From: Microbacterium paraoxydans
GTDB taxonomy: Bacteria; Actinomycetota; Actinomycetes; Actinomycetales; Microbacteriaceae
DNA: 64,000 nt
Direction: 5' to 3'
NCBI RefSeq assembly: GCF_020524545.1
Contig: NZ_JAIVLG010000001.1
Span: 124,001-188,000, forward strand
In this document: piece after piece, positions 16,932-25,724 of the stretch
Position numbering within the stretch: position 1 is the first letter of the stretch
How the letters are laid out: the number at the start of each line of letters is the position of its first letter
Made by a program: the position numbers and the translations under genes
The notes under the pieces: model-generated
What the model was told of the DNA's origin: nothing
Databases searched by the model: none
What the model saw: only the letters and a program-made list of their open reading frames with translations

Positions 16932-17881
16932 CCATGACGCAAGCAACGATGCCGGCGGGGAGCGTCACCGCTCCCCGCCGGCGCCGCGCGGAGGATGTCG
17001 CGGGTCTGGGCCGGGCGAGGGCGACACTGTTCGCAGCGCCCGGTCTGCTCCTGATCGGCCTGTTCCTCCTCTTCCCGGCGCTGTGGACGGTCTATCTCGG
17101 GATGACCAACTACCGGCTGACCGGTTTCGCCGCAGCCAACCCGGAGTTCGTGGGACTCGAGAACTTCTCGACGGCGCTCAACGACCCGCGATTCTGGAAC
17201 TCGCTGTGGCTCACGCTCGTGTTCGTGCTGGTCTCGGGCATCATCGGTCAGACCGTGCTCGGCTTCGCGCTCGCGTGGATGCTCCGCAACGTACGAGCGG
17301 GGGTGAAGACCTTCATCGAGACCCTCGTGCTCGCCGCCTGGGTGATCCCCGCCTCCGTCGCCTCCTTCCTCTGGCTCGCACTGCTGGATCGGCGCACCGG
17401 AACACTCAACGCCCTCCTCGGCACCGAGGGAGCGGCGTGGCTGATCGAGCACCCGATGGAGTGCATCATCATCTTCAACATCTGGGTCGGGACCGCGTTC
17501 TCGATGCAGCTGTTCTCCTCGGCGATCAGCGCGGTGCCGCCCTCGCAGCTCGAGAGCGCGCGCATGGTCGGGGCCAACACCTGGCAGCAGTTGCGCGATG
17601 TGATCCTGCCCAACATCAAGGGCCATCTGCTGACCAACACCCTGCTGATCACGCTGTGGACGTTCAACACGTTCACGCCCTATCTGCTCACCGCAGGCGG
17701 GCCGAACGGCCAGACCGACATCCTGTCGGTGTACATCTACCAGACGGCCATTCCGGGCGGTCAGCTGGGCCTCGGGGCGGCGATCTCGCTCATCATGCTC
17801 CTCATCAACCTCGTGATCGCGCTGATGTACACGCGCGTCTCGCGCGGGGCGAGCTCGAAGAAGAAGAAGGTGCGCTCATGA
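16928..17881 (+). CDS. Sugar ABC transporter permease (MalF/UgpA type)
   Basis: A 317-residue inner-membrane permease with six predicted helices and the EAA-type cytoplasmic loop LESARMVGANTWQQLRDVILPNIKG that contacts the ATPase. GTG 16928 overlaps the binding-protein stop by 4 bp; ATG 16934 is an alternative two codons later. It ends in a lysine-rich tail (SSKKKKVRS) and overlaps the next permease by 4 bp. It belongs to the CUT1 importer family with the neighbouring genes. Confidence 0.88.
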   Translation: MTMTQATMPAGSVTAPRRRRAEDVAGLGRARATLFAAPGLLLIGLFLLFPALWTVYLGMTNYRLTGFAAANPEFVGLENFSTALNDPRFWNSLWLTLVFVLVSGIIGQTVLGFALAWMLRNVRAGVKTFIETLVLAAWVIPASVASFLWLALLDRRTGTLNALLGTEGAAWLIEHPMECIIIFNIWVGTAFSMQLFSSAISAVPPSQLESARMVGANTWQQLRDVILPNIKGHLLTNTLLITLWTFNTFTPYLLTAGGPNGQTDILSVYIYQTAIPGGQLGLGAAISLIMLLINLVIALMYTRVSRGASSKKKKVRS

Positions 17882-18732
17882 TGTCGGCCATCAAGACGGT
17901 CGTGCGCGACCGATCGGTCACGCACTTCGTCTCACGGATCCTCTTCACGATCGTGCTCGTGCTTGTCTCGCTGTTCTTCGCCCTGCCGATGGTGTGGCTG
18001 GTCTTGGCCCCGTTCGATGCGTCGCCGTCGCTGACGGTGTCGTGGCCGGACTGGACGCTCGACAACTTCGCCCGTCTCGCGGAGAACCCGTATGCCCTGA
18101 AATCGATCCTCAACTCCTTGATCCTCGGTATCGGGACCATGGCGCTCGTGATCGTGCTCGGCGCCCTGGCGTCGTACGCGATGAGTCGCATCAGCATCCC
18201 GGGGCGCGACGGCATCCTCTACGGGCTGCTGCTCCTGTCGTCCATCGTCACAGGAACGGCGGCCATGGTCCCGACGTTCCAGCTCATCAACCAGCTGCAG
18301 CTGATCAACACCCACGTCGGCGTGATCCTCGTCCTGGCCGGAGGCATCCTCCCGACGGTGATCTTCATCCTCAAGGACTTCATGGATTCCATCCCCAAGT
18401 CGTACGAGGAGTCGGCGCGTCTCTACGGTGCGGGGCCCTTCCGCATCCTCAAGGACGTCGTGGTGCCGATCGCCCGTCCGGGCCTCGCGTTCATCGCGAT
18501 CTGGACGATCGTGCAGGTGTGGGGAAACTTCCTCGTACCGTTCCTGCTCCTGCGGACGCCCGACATGCAGCCGGCCGCCGTGCTCATGTACACCTTCTAC
18601 ACCGAGAGCGGCCAGGCGGATCTCCGTCTGATCTCGGCGTTCTCGCTGGTGTTCTCGGTGCCCGTCCTTCTCATCTACTTCTTTGTGAACCGTCGCTACG
18701 GTTTCCGCTTCCACGGAGGGATCAAGTCCTGA
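17878..18732 (+). CDS. Carbohydrate ABC transporter permease (MalG/UgpE type)
   Basis: A 284-residue membrane protein with six helices; the EAA loop reads SYEESARLYGAGPFRILKDVVVPIARPG (here in two pieces of the same loop). Start ATG 17878 overlaps the previous stop (ATGA). It forms the importer channel with the upstream permease. Its stop shares one base with the following ATPase start (TGATG), indicating one tightly coupled transport module. Confidence 0.88.
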   Translation: MMSAIKTVVRDRSVTHFVSRILFTIVLVLVSLFFALPMVWLVLAPFDASPSLTVSWPDWTLDNFARLAENPYALKSILNSLILGIGTMALVIVLGALASYAMSRISIPGRDGILYGLLLLSSIVTGTAAMVPTFQLINQLQLINTHVGVILVLAGGILPTVIFILKDFMDSIPKSYEESARLYGAGPFRILKDVVVPIARPGLAFIAIWTIVQVWGNFLVPFLLLRTPDMQPAAVLMYTFYTESGQADLRLISAFSLVFSVPVLLIYFFVNRRYGFRFHGGIKS

Positions 18733-19805
18733 TGGCCGCCATCATTGCAACCGAACTCGTCAAGGAGTACCCCGGCGGGGTGCGCGGTGTCGACAGCGTC
18801 GACGTCGAGATCGCGGACGGCGAGTTCTTCGCGCTGCTCGGACCCTCCGGGTGCGGGAAGACCACGCTGCTGCGCTCGATCGCGGGCCTGGAGAGCATCA
18901 CGTCCGGAAAGCTCACGATCGGTGAGAAAGACGTCACGAACGCCGAGCCGGGTGAGCGCGGCGTGGCGATGGTGTTCCAGGACTACGCGCTGTTCCCGCA
19001 CATGGACGTCGGCGACAACATCGCCTACCCGCTGCGGATCCGCCGGGTGGGCAAGGGGGAGCGTCGCACCACGGCCGAGTCCGTCGCGAACGGGCTGTCG
19101 CTGAACGGGCTGATCGAGCGCCGACCCGGTCAGCTCTCCGGAGGGCAGCAGCAGCGCGTGGCCCTCGCCCGCGCCGTCGCGACCCGTCCCGACGTGCTGC
19201 TGCTGGACGAGCCGCTGTCGAACCTCGACGCGCGGCTGCGACTCGAGGCGCGGACCTTCCTGAAGGAGCTGCAGCGCGACCTCGGCGTCACGACCGTGTT
19301 CGTGACGCACGACCAGGCCGAGGCCCTCGCGCTGGCCGATCGGATCGCGGTGATGAAGGCGGGCAAGCTCCAGCAGATCGGCTCGCCGCGCGAGATCTTC
19401 CACCGTCCGAACAACACGTTCGTGGCCGGTTTCATCGGCTCGGTGCCCATGAACCTGCTGGAGACCACGGTCTCCGGCGGCAGCATACGCATCGGCGAGG
19501 CGGACGTGCCGGTGCCGGCCGAGGCAGCGGGGTCTGCGCGCGAGGGGCAGGCGGTCAGCTGGGGCATCCGTCCCGAGTACCTGCGCTGGTCGTCCGAGCC
19601 CGTCGCGGACGGCATCGCGGCGGAGGTCGTCGTGACCGAGACCCTCGGTGCCACCAGCCTCGTGCTCGTGAGCGCCGGTGAGCACAAGCTCCAGGTCGTC
19701 GTTCCCGAGGAACATGAGCCCGCCCCGGGCGACCGCGGCTGGATCGTGCCGCAGCTCACCCGGGCACTGCTGTTCGACGCCGAGAGCACCGAGCGGATCG
19801 GCTGA
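18732..19805 (+). CDS. ABC transporter ATP-binding protein (MalK/UgpC type)
   Basis: A 357-residue ATPase. Walker A GPSGCGKTT is at residues 37-45, the Q-loop in FQDYALFPHM, the signature LSGGQQQRVALARA, Walker B VLLLDEPLSNLDARLR, and the H-loop FVTHDQAEAL. A C-terminal TOBE-like domain (about 235-357) is typical of CUT1 ATPases. Many actinobacterial CUT1 importers rely on a shared MsiK ATPase, so a dedicated copy inside the operon is notable. It overlaps both neighbours by one base. Confidence 0.9.
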   Translation: MAAIIATELVKEYPGGVRGVDSVDVEIADGEFFALLGPSGCGKTTLLRSIAGLESITSGKLTIGEKDVTNAEPGERGVAMVFQDYALFPHMDVGDNIAYPLRIRRVGKGERRTTAESVANGLSLNGLIERRPGQLSGGQQQRVALARAVATRPDVLLLDEPLSNLDARLRLEARTFLKELQRDLGVTTVFVTHDQAEALALADRIAVMKAGKLQQIGSPREIFHRPNNTFVAGFIGSVPMNLLETTVSGGSIRIGEADVPVPAEAAGSAREGQAVSWGIRPEYLRWSSEPVADGIAAEVVVTETLGATSLVLVSAGEHKLQVVVPEEHEPAPGDRGWIVPQLTRALLFDAESTERIG

Positions 19806-21061
19806 TGAGCACCGTCCGCACCACCCTCCACCTCACGCACGACATCCAGAACGCCGATCGTTACGTGCGGGTCCCGTTCGACGTGCCCGCGGGCACGGAT
19901 TCGCTCGAGGTGCGCATCTCCTACGACGGAGAGGCCGCGGTGATCGATCTCGGCTGCGAGGGCGCCGCGGGGTGGCGCGGGTGGTCCGGCGGTGCCCGGA
20001 CCTCATACGTGATCCGTACGGACGACGCCACCCCCGGATACCTTCCCGGCCGCCCCGAAGAGGGCGAGTGGAACGTCATCCTCGGGGTGCACCGTCTGAG
20101 TGCCGGTGGTGCCGACGTCGCGGTCGAGATCCTCCTGCCTGCGGAGTCGGCGATCGACCACGGCCCCGTCGTCGCTCCGGTGGCAGGGGTGCCGCGTGGA
20201 AGCTCGAGGGATCTTCCCGCTCCCGCGGGCCTCACGTGGTTCGCCGGCGACTTCCATGCGCACACCCTCCACTCGGACGGACGCGAGAGCATCTCCGGCC
20301 TGGCGGCACTGGGCGTGCGCGCCGGACTCGACTTCCTCGCGGTGACCGATCACAACACCACGAGCCACCACGCACACCTCCCCGGGATCGGCGAGCAGCA
20401 TGCGATCACGTTGCTGCCGGGCCAGGAGGTGACCACGCACCGCGGTCATGCGAACGCCTTCGGCGACATCGGATGGATCGACTTCCGCCGCCCCGCTCAG
20501 GAATGGGTCGACGAGGTCGAACGCCGCGGGGGCGTTCTGAGCGTGAACCACCCCATCTCCGGCGACTGTTCGTGGTTGCATCCGCTCGAGCGTGCACCGC
20601 GCGCGATCGAGCTGTGGCACTCCACCTGGTACCGCGAGCTCATCGCGACGTCACCGCTCGCGTTCCACGAGCGGTGGGACAAGGGAGCGGTGCTGCTCGG
20701 CGGCGCGGACTTCCACATGCAGAGCCAGGGTGTCGGCCCCGGCACTCCCACCACCTGGGTCGCCGCGGAAGACGCCTCGCCCGAGGCGATTCTCGCCGGA
20801 GTCGCCGCCGGTCGTACCGCGATCATGGGCGGTGTCGCGGTGCGCGACGGCCTGACCGCTCCCGAGCTCTTCACCGCCCCGGTGCTGCTGCGCCTGGACG
20901 GCGAGCTCCTCGCGATCGATGCCGACGGCCTGATCCTCGTCGACGGTGCGGGGGAGCGGCGCTCGGTCCGCGGCGACCGCGCCTCATTCGATGGCGACCC
21001 GGCCTCCGGTCCCTACTATCTGTTGCACCCCGACCGCAGCATCGCCGCCCTGTGTGCCTGA
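19805..21061 (+). CDS. CehA/McbA-family PHP-domain metallohydrolase
   Basis: A 418-residue protein. Residues 1 to about 140 look like a beta-sandwich; the PHP domain follows, with metal ligands in FHAHTLHSDG (His151 and His153) and LAVTDHNT, a later VNHP, and GADFHM near the end of the domain. PHP enzymes of this type hydrolyse phosphoesters or, in named relatives, carbamates. The N-terminal domain and position between the importer ATPase and an alpha-mannosidase suggest processing of an imported substrate, possibly a glycerophospho- or phospho-inositol bond. No signal peptide is seen, so it acts in the cytosol. Confidence 0.8.
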   Translation: MSTVRTTLHLTHDIQNADRYVRVPFDVPAGTDSLEVRISYDGEAAVIDLGCEGAAGWRGWSGGARTSYVIRTDDATPGYLPGRPEEGEWNVILGVHRLSAGGADVAVEILLPAESAIDHGPVVAPVAGVPRGSSRDLPAPAGLTWFAGDFHAHTLHSDGRESISGLAALGVRAGLDFLAVTDHNTTSHHAHLPGIGEQHAITLLPGQEVTTHRGHANAFGDIGWIDFRRPAQEWVDEVERRGGVLSVNHPISGDCSWLHPLERAPRAIELWHSTWYRELIATSPLAFHERWDKGAVLLGGADFHMQSQGVGPGTPTTWVAAEDASPEAILAGVAAGRTAIMGGVAVRDGLTAPELFTAPVLLRLDGELLAIDADGLILVDGAGERRSVRGDRASFDGDPASGPYYLLHPDRSIAALCA

Positions 21062-21103
21062 GCGCACCCGACATTCCATCCAGAGATACAGGAGTCCCCG
21101 CCC

Positions 21104-23788
21104 GTGAGCAGTGAGATCGTCGTCGTCCCCCACACCCACTGGGATCGCGAATGGTACGAGCCGCACGACGTCTTCCGGCTTCGCCTGGTGCATATGCTCG
21201 ACCGGCTGATCGGGATCCTCGAGGCGGAGCCCGAGTATCGCTTCACGCTCGACGGCCAGGCGGCGGCGATCGAGGACTACCTCGAGATGCGTCCGGACAT
21301 GCGCGATCGGGTCATCGCGCTGGTGCGACGCGAACAGCTGAGCGTGGGCCCCTTCCTGATCCTGCTCGACGAGTTCGGCTGCGACGGCGAGACGATCATC
21401 CGCAACCTCGAGCTCGGACGTGCCGCCAGTGCTCGCCTCGGGCGCACCATGCCCGTCGGCTACCTCCCGGACATGTTCGGCCATGCGGCGCAGATGCCGC
21501 AGATCCTGGCCGGCTTCGGCATCAGGCACAGCGCCCTCTGGCGTGGCGTCCCCGCCGAGGTGCAGGAGCACGCGTTCGCGTGGGTCGCTCCGAACGGTGA
21601 CGCCGTCCGCTGCGAGTACCTCTTCGACGGCTACGGCAACGGGCTCGACATGTTCGCCCTGCCAGGACAGCTGCCCGAGCTCGCCCCCGACTACGCCGCC
21701 CGCACCGCTTCCTGGTACGGCGACGACCCGGTGCTCGCGATGCTGGGCACCGATCACTCCGCGCCGCCCGAGGACCTCGCCGAGGTCATCCGCGACTACG
21801 ACGCGATCGGCCGTGAGCCGCACCTGTCGATCGCGACCCTCGACGGTCTCCTCGCCCGGTACGACACGGATGCCGCGGCGCTCGCCGCCCTCCCCCGGGT
21901 GCGGGGCGAGATGCGCTCGCACGCTCGCGGAAACCTGCTGCCCGGGGTGTTCTCGATCCGCACGAACCTGAAGCGCGAGATGGCCCGCTCGGAGCAGGCG
22001 CTCACCGCCGCCGAGCGCCTCGACCTGATGTTCGGCACCCGCGACCACCGCTCCTTCTTCGACACGGCCTGGTACCGCATCGTCGAGAGCACGGCGCACG
22101 ACTCGGTGACCGGCTGCGGCGTCGACGCGACCGCGGAGCAGGTGGGGACACGCATCCACACCGCGGGGCACATCGCCCGTGGAGTCATCGACACCGTCCT
22201 CCGCGACGTGTCGGCGGCAGTGTCGCCCGCGCAGCACCTCGTGTTCAACCCTTCGGGCTTCGCGCGGCGTGCGCAGGTGGAGGTCACCCTGCACGGCGTG
22301 GACACGGATGCGCTTCCCGCGGGCGTGCAGCTGCTGGACCCGCTGCCGACCGTGCTCGGCGACGAGCGGATGCGCAGCGCCGACCTGCCCAAGATCCTCC
22401 GACGCATCCACGGACGGGAGCTGTTCGGTCAGCAGATCAACGGCTACGAGTGGGGAGAGCGGTCGCTGCGCTTCCAGGTCGCCGAGAGCCCGCAGGGGGT
22501 GTGGGACCTGGCCGCCTTCACCGTCGAACTGGAGGAGCGCGTCGTCGCGGACGTCGGCGGCGACGACCTCTGGCACGTCGAGACCATCGCCGATGCGCGT
22601 CACCGTGCCCTGCTGGCGGTGGATGTCGACGGTCTCGCGCTCGCCGCGGTGTCCGAGACCTCGGCCCCGGCCTCGGCGGATCCGGTCACGGTGACGGCCG
22701 GATCGCTCTCCAATGCCGCGCTCACCGCGACCGTGAACGCCGATGGCACCGTGCGCATCGACGGGGCCGACGGATCGTCGATCGACGGTGCCCTCGCCCT
22801 CGTCGACGACGGCGACTGCGGCGACTCCTACAACTACGGCCCGGTCGATGCGGCGTCCGCCGTGAGGAGCCCGTCCTCCGTCGACGTCTCCGTGGTGGAG
22901 CAGGGCCCGCTGCGCGGACGCCTCCGCATCCGTCGGATCTACGACGTGCCGGTGGGGCTGACCGCGGACCGTCGCCGGTCGACCGAGACCGTTCCCCTCG
23001 TGACCGACACCACGATCGAGCTGCGCGAGGGCGAGGGCTTCCTGCGTGTCGGTATCGACTACGTGAACACCGCCTCCGACCATCGGCTCCGGGTGCTCGT
23101 CCCCGCCGGTGGCGCCGGGCTCGAATCCTCCCGAAGCGCCGGGCAGTACGCCACGACCGTCCGAGGTCGCTCGGCCGAGGGCGGCTGGGGCGAGTTCCCG
23201 CTGCCGACCTACCCGGCCTATCGCTTCGCCGCGGCGGGCTCGGCCGCGGTCCTGGTGCAGAAGCTGTCCGAGTACGAGCTCGTGTCGTCGCCCGGGGCAT
23301 CGGACGCCCTCGCGGTCACCCTGTCGCGCTCGGTCGGGATGATGAGCGTGAACGTGCACCCGCTGCGTGACGAGCCCGCCGGATCCGAGATCCCCGTGCC
23401 CGGTGCGCAGTATCTGGGCGTGGCCGTGCACACGGACCTCGCGATCCTGGTCGGTGCGGATGATGCGGCGACGGTGCGCGCCGCCGACATCTTCCGGCAC
23501 GATCCGCTCGTGGTCCGCGGCTCGGGGGAGACCGACGGTCCTCTGCCCGAAGCGACGTTCCCGGTCACGCTCTCGGGCGATGTCGTGCTGGAGTCGGCGC
23601 GCCGGGTCGGGGATGCGGCTGAGCTCCGTTTCGTCAACTACCTGTCCGAGGCCCGCGAGGTGGCGTTCTCGGCGCCGGGGTCCTGGACGCGGGTCGACCT
23701 CGCCGGCGAGGTCCGGGAGTCCGAGTTCGATGTCGTCTCCGCCCGTGCGGTCGCGGGTGAGATGCTCAGCATCCGGCGTGCGATCTGA
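21104..23788 (+). CDS. Glycoside hydrolase family 38 alpha-mannosidase
   Basis: An 894-residue retaining alpha-mannosidase. The zinc motif PHTHWDREW (His10, His12, Asp14) opens the catalytic domain, and the nucleophile is Asp123 in GYLPDMFGH. A helical mid-domain with TAHDSVTGCGVD and C-terminal beta domains complete the usual bacterial GH38 layout (about 850-1000 residues). GTG 21104 follows CAGGAG. No signal peptide is present, so it works on imported substrate. Placement directly before iolC inside an inositol operon is unusual and implies release of mannose from a mannosyl-inositol compound. Confidence 0.9.
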   Translation: MSSEIVVVPHTHWDREWYEPHDVFRLRLVHMLDRLIGILEAEPEYRFTLDGQAAAIEDYLEMRPDMRDRVIALVRREQLSVGPFLILLDEFGCDGETIIRNLELGRAASARLGRTMPVGYLPDMFGHAAQMPQILAGFGIRHSALWRGVPAEVQEHAFAWVAPNGDAVRCEYLFDGYGNGLDMFALPGQLPELAPDYAARTASWYGDDPVLAMLGTDHSAPPEDLAEVIRDYDAIGREPHLSIATLDGLLARYDTDAAALAALPRVRGEMRSHARGNLLPGVFSIRTNLKREMARSEQALTAAERLDLMFGTRDHRSFFDTAWYRIVESTAHDSVTGCGVDATAEQVGTRIHTAGHIARGVIDTVLRDVSAAVSPAQHLVFNPSGFARRAQVEVTLHGVDTDALPAGVQLLDPLPTVLGDERMRSADLPKILRRIHGRELFGQQINGYEWGERSLRFQVAESPQGVWDLAAFTVELEERVVADVGGDDLWHVETIADARHRALLAVDVDGLALAAVSETSAPASADPVTVTAGSLSNAALTATVNADGTVRIDGADGSSIDGALALVDDGDCGDSYNYGPVDAASAVRSPSSVDVSVVEQGPLRGRLRIRRIYDVPVGLTADRRRSTETVPLVTDTTIELREGEGFLRVGIDYVNTASDHRLRVLVPAGGAGLESSRSAGQYATTVRGRSAEGGWGEFPLPTYPAYRFAAAGSAAVLVQKLSEYELVSSPGASDALAVTLSRSVGMMSVNVHPLRDEPAGSEIPVPGAQYLGVAVHTDLAILVGADDAATVRAADIFRHDPLVVRGSGETDGPLPEATFPVTLSGDVVLESARRVGDAAELRFVNYLSEAREVAFSAPGSWTRVDLAGEVRESEFDVVSARAVAGEMLSIRRAI

Positions 23789-23796
23789 TCCTGTTC

Positions 23797-23812
23797 ACAT
23801 TAGTGCTAATGT
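23797..23812. promoter_or_regulatory. Perfect operator-like dyad upstream of iolC
   Basis: ACATTAG-TG-CTAATGT, a 7-bp perfect inverted repeat with a 2-bp centre, lies 29 bp before the iolC start in an unusually AT-rich 52-bp gap. It resembles LacI- or GntR-type operators. It may allow iolC to iolD to be regulated apart from the upstream transport genes. No clear -10/-35 pair was found around it. Confidence 0.6.
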
Positions 23813-23840
23813 TAAGACAAATAAGAATCGGAGCGGAGGG

Positions 23841-24800
23841 ATGATGTCGGAGGAGCGAGCGGTCGCGACGATCCTGGCCATCGGACGCCTGGGCGTCGAC
23901 CTGTACCCGCTGCAGGACGGCGTCGGCCTCGGCGAGGTCACGAGTTTCGGCAAGTATCTCGGCGGAAGCGCGGCCAACGTGGCCGTCGCCGCCGCCCGCT
24001 ACGGGCATGACGCCGTGCTGCTCTCCAGAGTCGGGAAGGACCCGTTCGGGCGGTACCTTCGCGCGGAGCTGGAACGGCTCGGGGTGCGGAGTGATTTCGT
24101 CGCAACCGATCCGACCTACAAGACGCCGATCACCTTCTGCGAGATCTTCCCGCCCGACGACTTCCCCCTGTACTTCTACCGCGAGCCCACCGCTCCGGAC
24201 CTGCAGATCCGCCCCGGCGACGTCGATGCGCAGATCGTGCGGGAGGCCGCGCTCCTCTGGTTCACGGCGACCGGACTGAGCGAGGAGCCGAGCAGGCAGA
24301 CCCACCTCGACCTCCTCGCAGCGCGGGGAGGTCGTGCGCACACCGTGTTCGATCTGGACTATCGCCCCATGTTCTGGGAGGCACCCGAGGCCGCGCAGAC
24401 GCAGATCCAGCGTGCGCTGGGGTTCGCCACCGTCGCCGTCGGCAACCGTGAAGAGTGCGAGGTCGCGGTCGGCGAGTCCGACCCTGACCGTGCCGCGAAC
24501 GCGCTGCTGGAGCGCGGCGTCGAGCTCGCGATCGTCAAGCAGGGGCCGCGAGGCGTTCTCGCCAAGACCCGATCGACGCAGGTGGAGATCCCGGCGACCC
24601 CGGTCGAGGTCGTCAACGGGCTCGGTGCCGGCGATGCCTTCGGCGGTGCGCTCTGCCACGGCCTGCTCGCGGGATGGGAACTCGAGAAGACACTGACCTA
24701 TGCGAACGCGGCGGGCGGCATCGTGGCCGGACGCCGGGAATGCTCGACGGCGATGCCGACGGAGCGCGAGGTCGCCGAGGTCGTGAACGGAGATGCATGA
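23841..24800 (+). CDS. iolC: 5-dehydro-2-deoxygluconokinase
   Basis: A 319-residue PfkB-family kinase that phosphorylates 2-deoxy-5-keto-gluconate in inositol catabolism. IolC-specific features are the GGSAANVAVAAARYG substrate loop and the segment ITFCEIFPPDDFPLYFYREP. The C-terminal GAGDAFGGALCHGL holds the catalytic aspartate. ATG 23841 follows GGAGCGGAGGG; a second ATG is the next codon. It overlaps the following gene by 8 bp. Confidence 0.92.
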   Translation: MMSEERAVATILAIGRLGVDLYPLQDGVGLGEVTSFGKYLGGSAANVAVAAARYGHDAVLLSRVGKDPFGRYLRAELERLGVRSDFVATDPTYKTPITFCEIFPPDDFPLYFYREPTAPDLQIRPGDVDAQIVREAALLWFTATGLSEEPSRQTHLDLLAARGGRAHTVFDLDYRPMFWEAPEAAQTQIQRALGFATVAVGNREECEVAVGESDPDRAANALLERGVELAIVKQGPRGVLAKTRSTQVEIPATPVEVVNGLGAGDAFGGALCHGLLAGWELEKTLTYANAAGGIVAGRRECSTAMPTEREVAEVVNGDA

Positions 24801-25701
24801 GATGACAGCGCTGACCGAAGAGGACTTCCACCGGCTGCGGACGGTGCGTGCGGAGTCGCCGCGGGCGATCCGCGAGACGCTGGCCGGACGACGTCGCCGC
24901 GAGATCATCCGCGGCGACGGGCGGCTGTTCATCATCGCGGCCGACCACCCCGCGCGCGGTGCCCTCGCCGTCGGCAGTTCGCCGTATGCGATGGCCGACC
25001 GCTATGAGTTGCTCGACCGCCTCGCGATCGCCCTGCGGCACCCGGGTGTGGACGGGGTGCTGGGCACCCCTGACATCATCGACGACCTGGCCGTGCTCGG
25101 TCTGCTGGACGACAAGATCGTGGTCGGCTCGATGAACCGCGGTGGCTTGCGCGGGGCGAGCTTCGAGATGGACGACCGCTACACGGGGTACGACGTGCCG
25201 GCGATGGTGGATTCGGGGATCGACTTCGCCAAGGCCCTGCTGCGGGTGAACCTCGACGACGACGGGACGGCGCCGACGCTCGCCTCGACGGCGGAAGCGG
25301 TCACCGCCGCCGCGCGCGCGGAGCTGCCGATCATGCTCGAACCGTTCCTCAGCCGACGGGTGGACGGCCGGGTCGTGAACGATCTGAGCCCGGACGCCGT
25401 GATGCTGTCGATCGCCATCGCCAGCGGCCTCGGCGCGAGCAGCGCCAGCTCCTGGCTGAAGCTGCCGGTGGTGGAAGATATGGAGCGCGTGCTGGCGGCG
25501 ACGACGATGCCGGTGCTGCTCCTCGGGGGAGATGCGGGCGCCGACCCCGATGACACGTTCTCGTCCTGGGAGGACGCTCTCTCGCTGCCGGGAGTGCGCG
25601 GACTCACCGTCGGGCGCACGCTTCTGTACTCGTCCGACATCGACGTCGCGTCCGCCATCGACGTCGCCGCCTCGCTGGTCCACCCGGAGCTCACCGCGTG
25701 A
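24793..25701 (+). CDS. Cgl0159-family (beta/alpha)8 protein, probable DKGP aldolase of inositol catabolism
   Basis: A 302-residue TIM-barrel protein of the type found between iolC and iolA in Corynebacterium glutamicum. It contains IIAADHPARGALAVG, a barrel strand resembling DeoC/LacD-type aldolases, and IMLEPFLSRR and LLLGGDAGADPDD downstream. No other candidate for cleavage of 2-deoxy-5-keto-gluconate 6-phosphate (IolJ step) is present, so that role is inferred. Start: ATG 24793 overlaps iolC; ATG 24802 has better spacing to GGAG. It overlaps iolA's longest start by 4 bp. Confidence 0.78.
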   Translation: MHEMTALTEEDFHRLRTVRAESPRAIRETLAGRRRREIIRGDGRLFIIAADHPARGALAVGSSPYAMADRYELLDRLAIALRHPGVDGVLGTPDIIDDLAVLGLLDDKIVVGSMNRGGLRGASFEMDDRYTGYDVPAMVDSGIDFAKALLRVNLDDDGTAPTLASTAEAVTAAARAELPIMLEPFLSRRVDGRVVNDLSPDAVMLSIAIASGLGASSASSWLKLPVVEDMERVLAATTMPVLLLGGDAGADPDDTFSSWEDALSLPGVRGLTVGRTLLYSSDIDVASAIDVAASLVHPELTA

Positions 25702-25724
25702 ACGACTCTTCGCAAAGGACACGT

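Noticed and set aside
20984..23500. 838-residue minus-strand open frame over the alpha-mannosidase
   Set aside because: Antisense shadow of the GH38 gene; composition is low-complexity and no motif is present.
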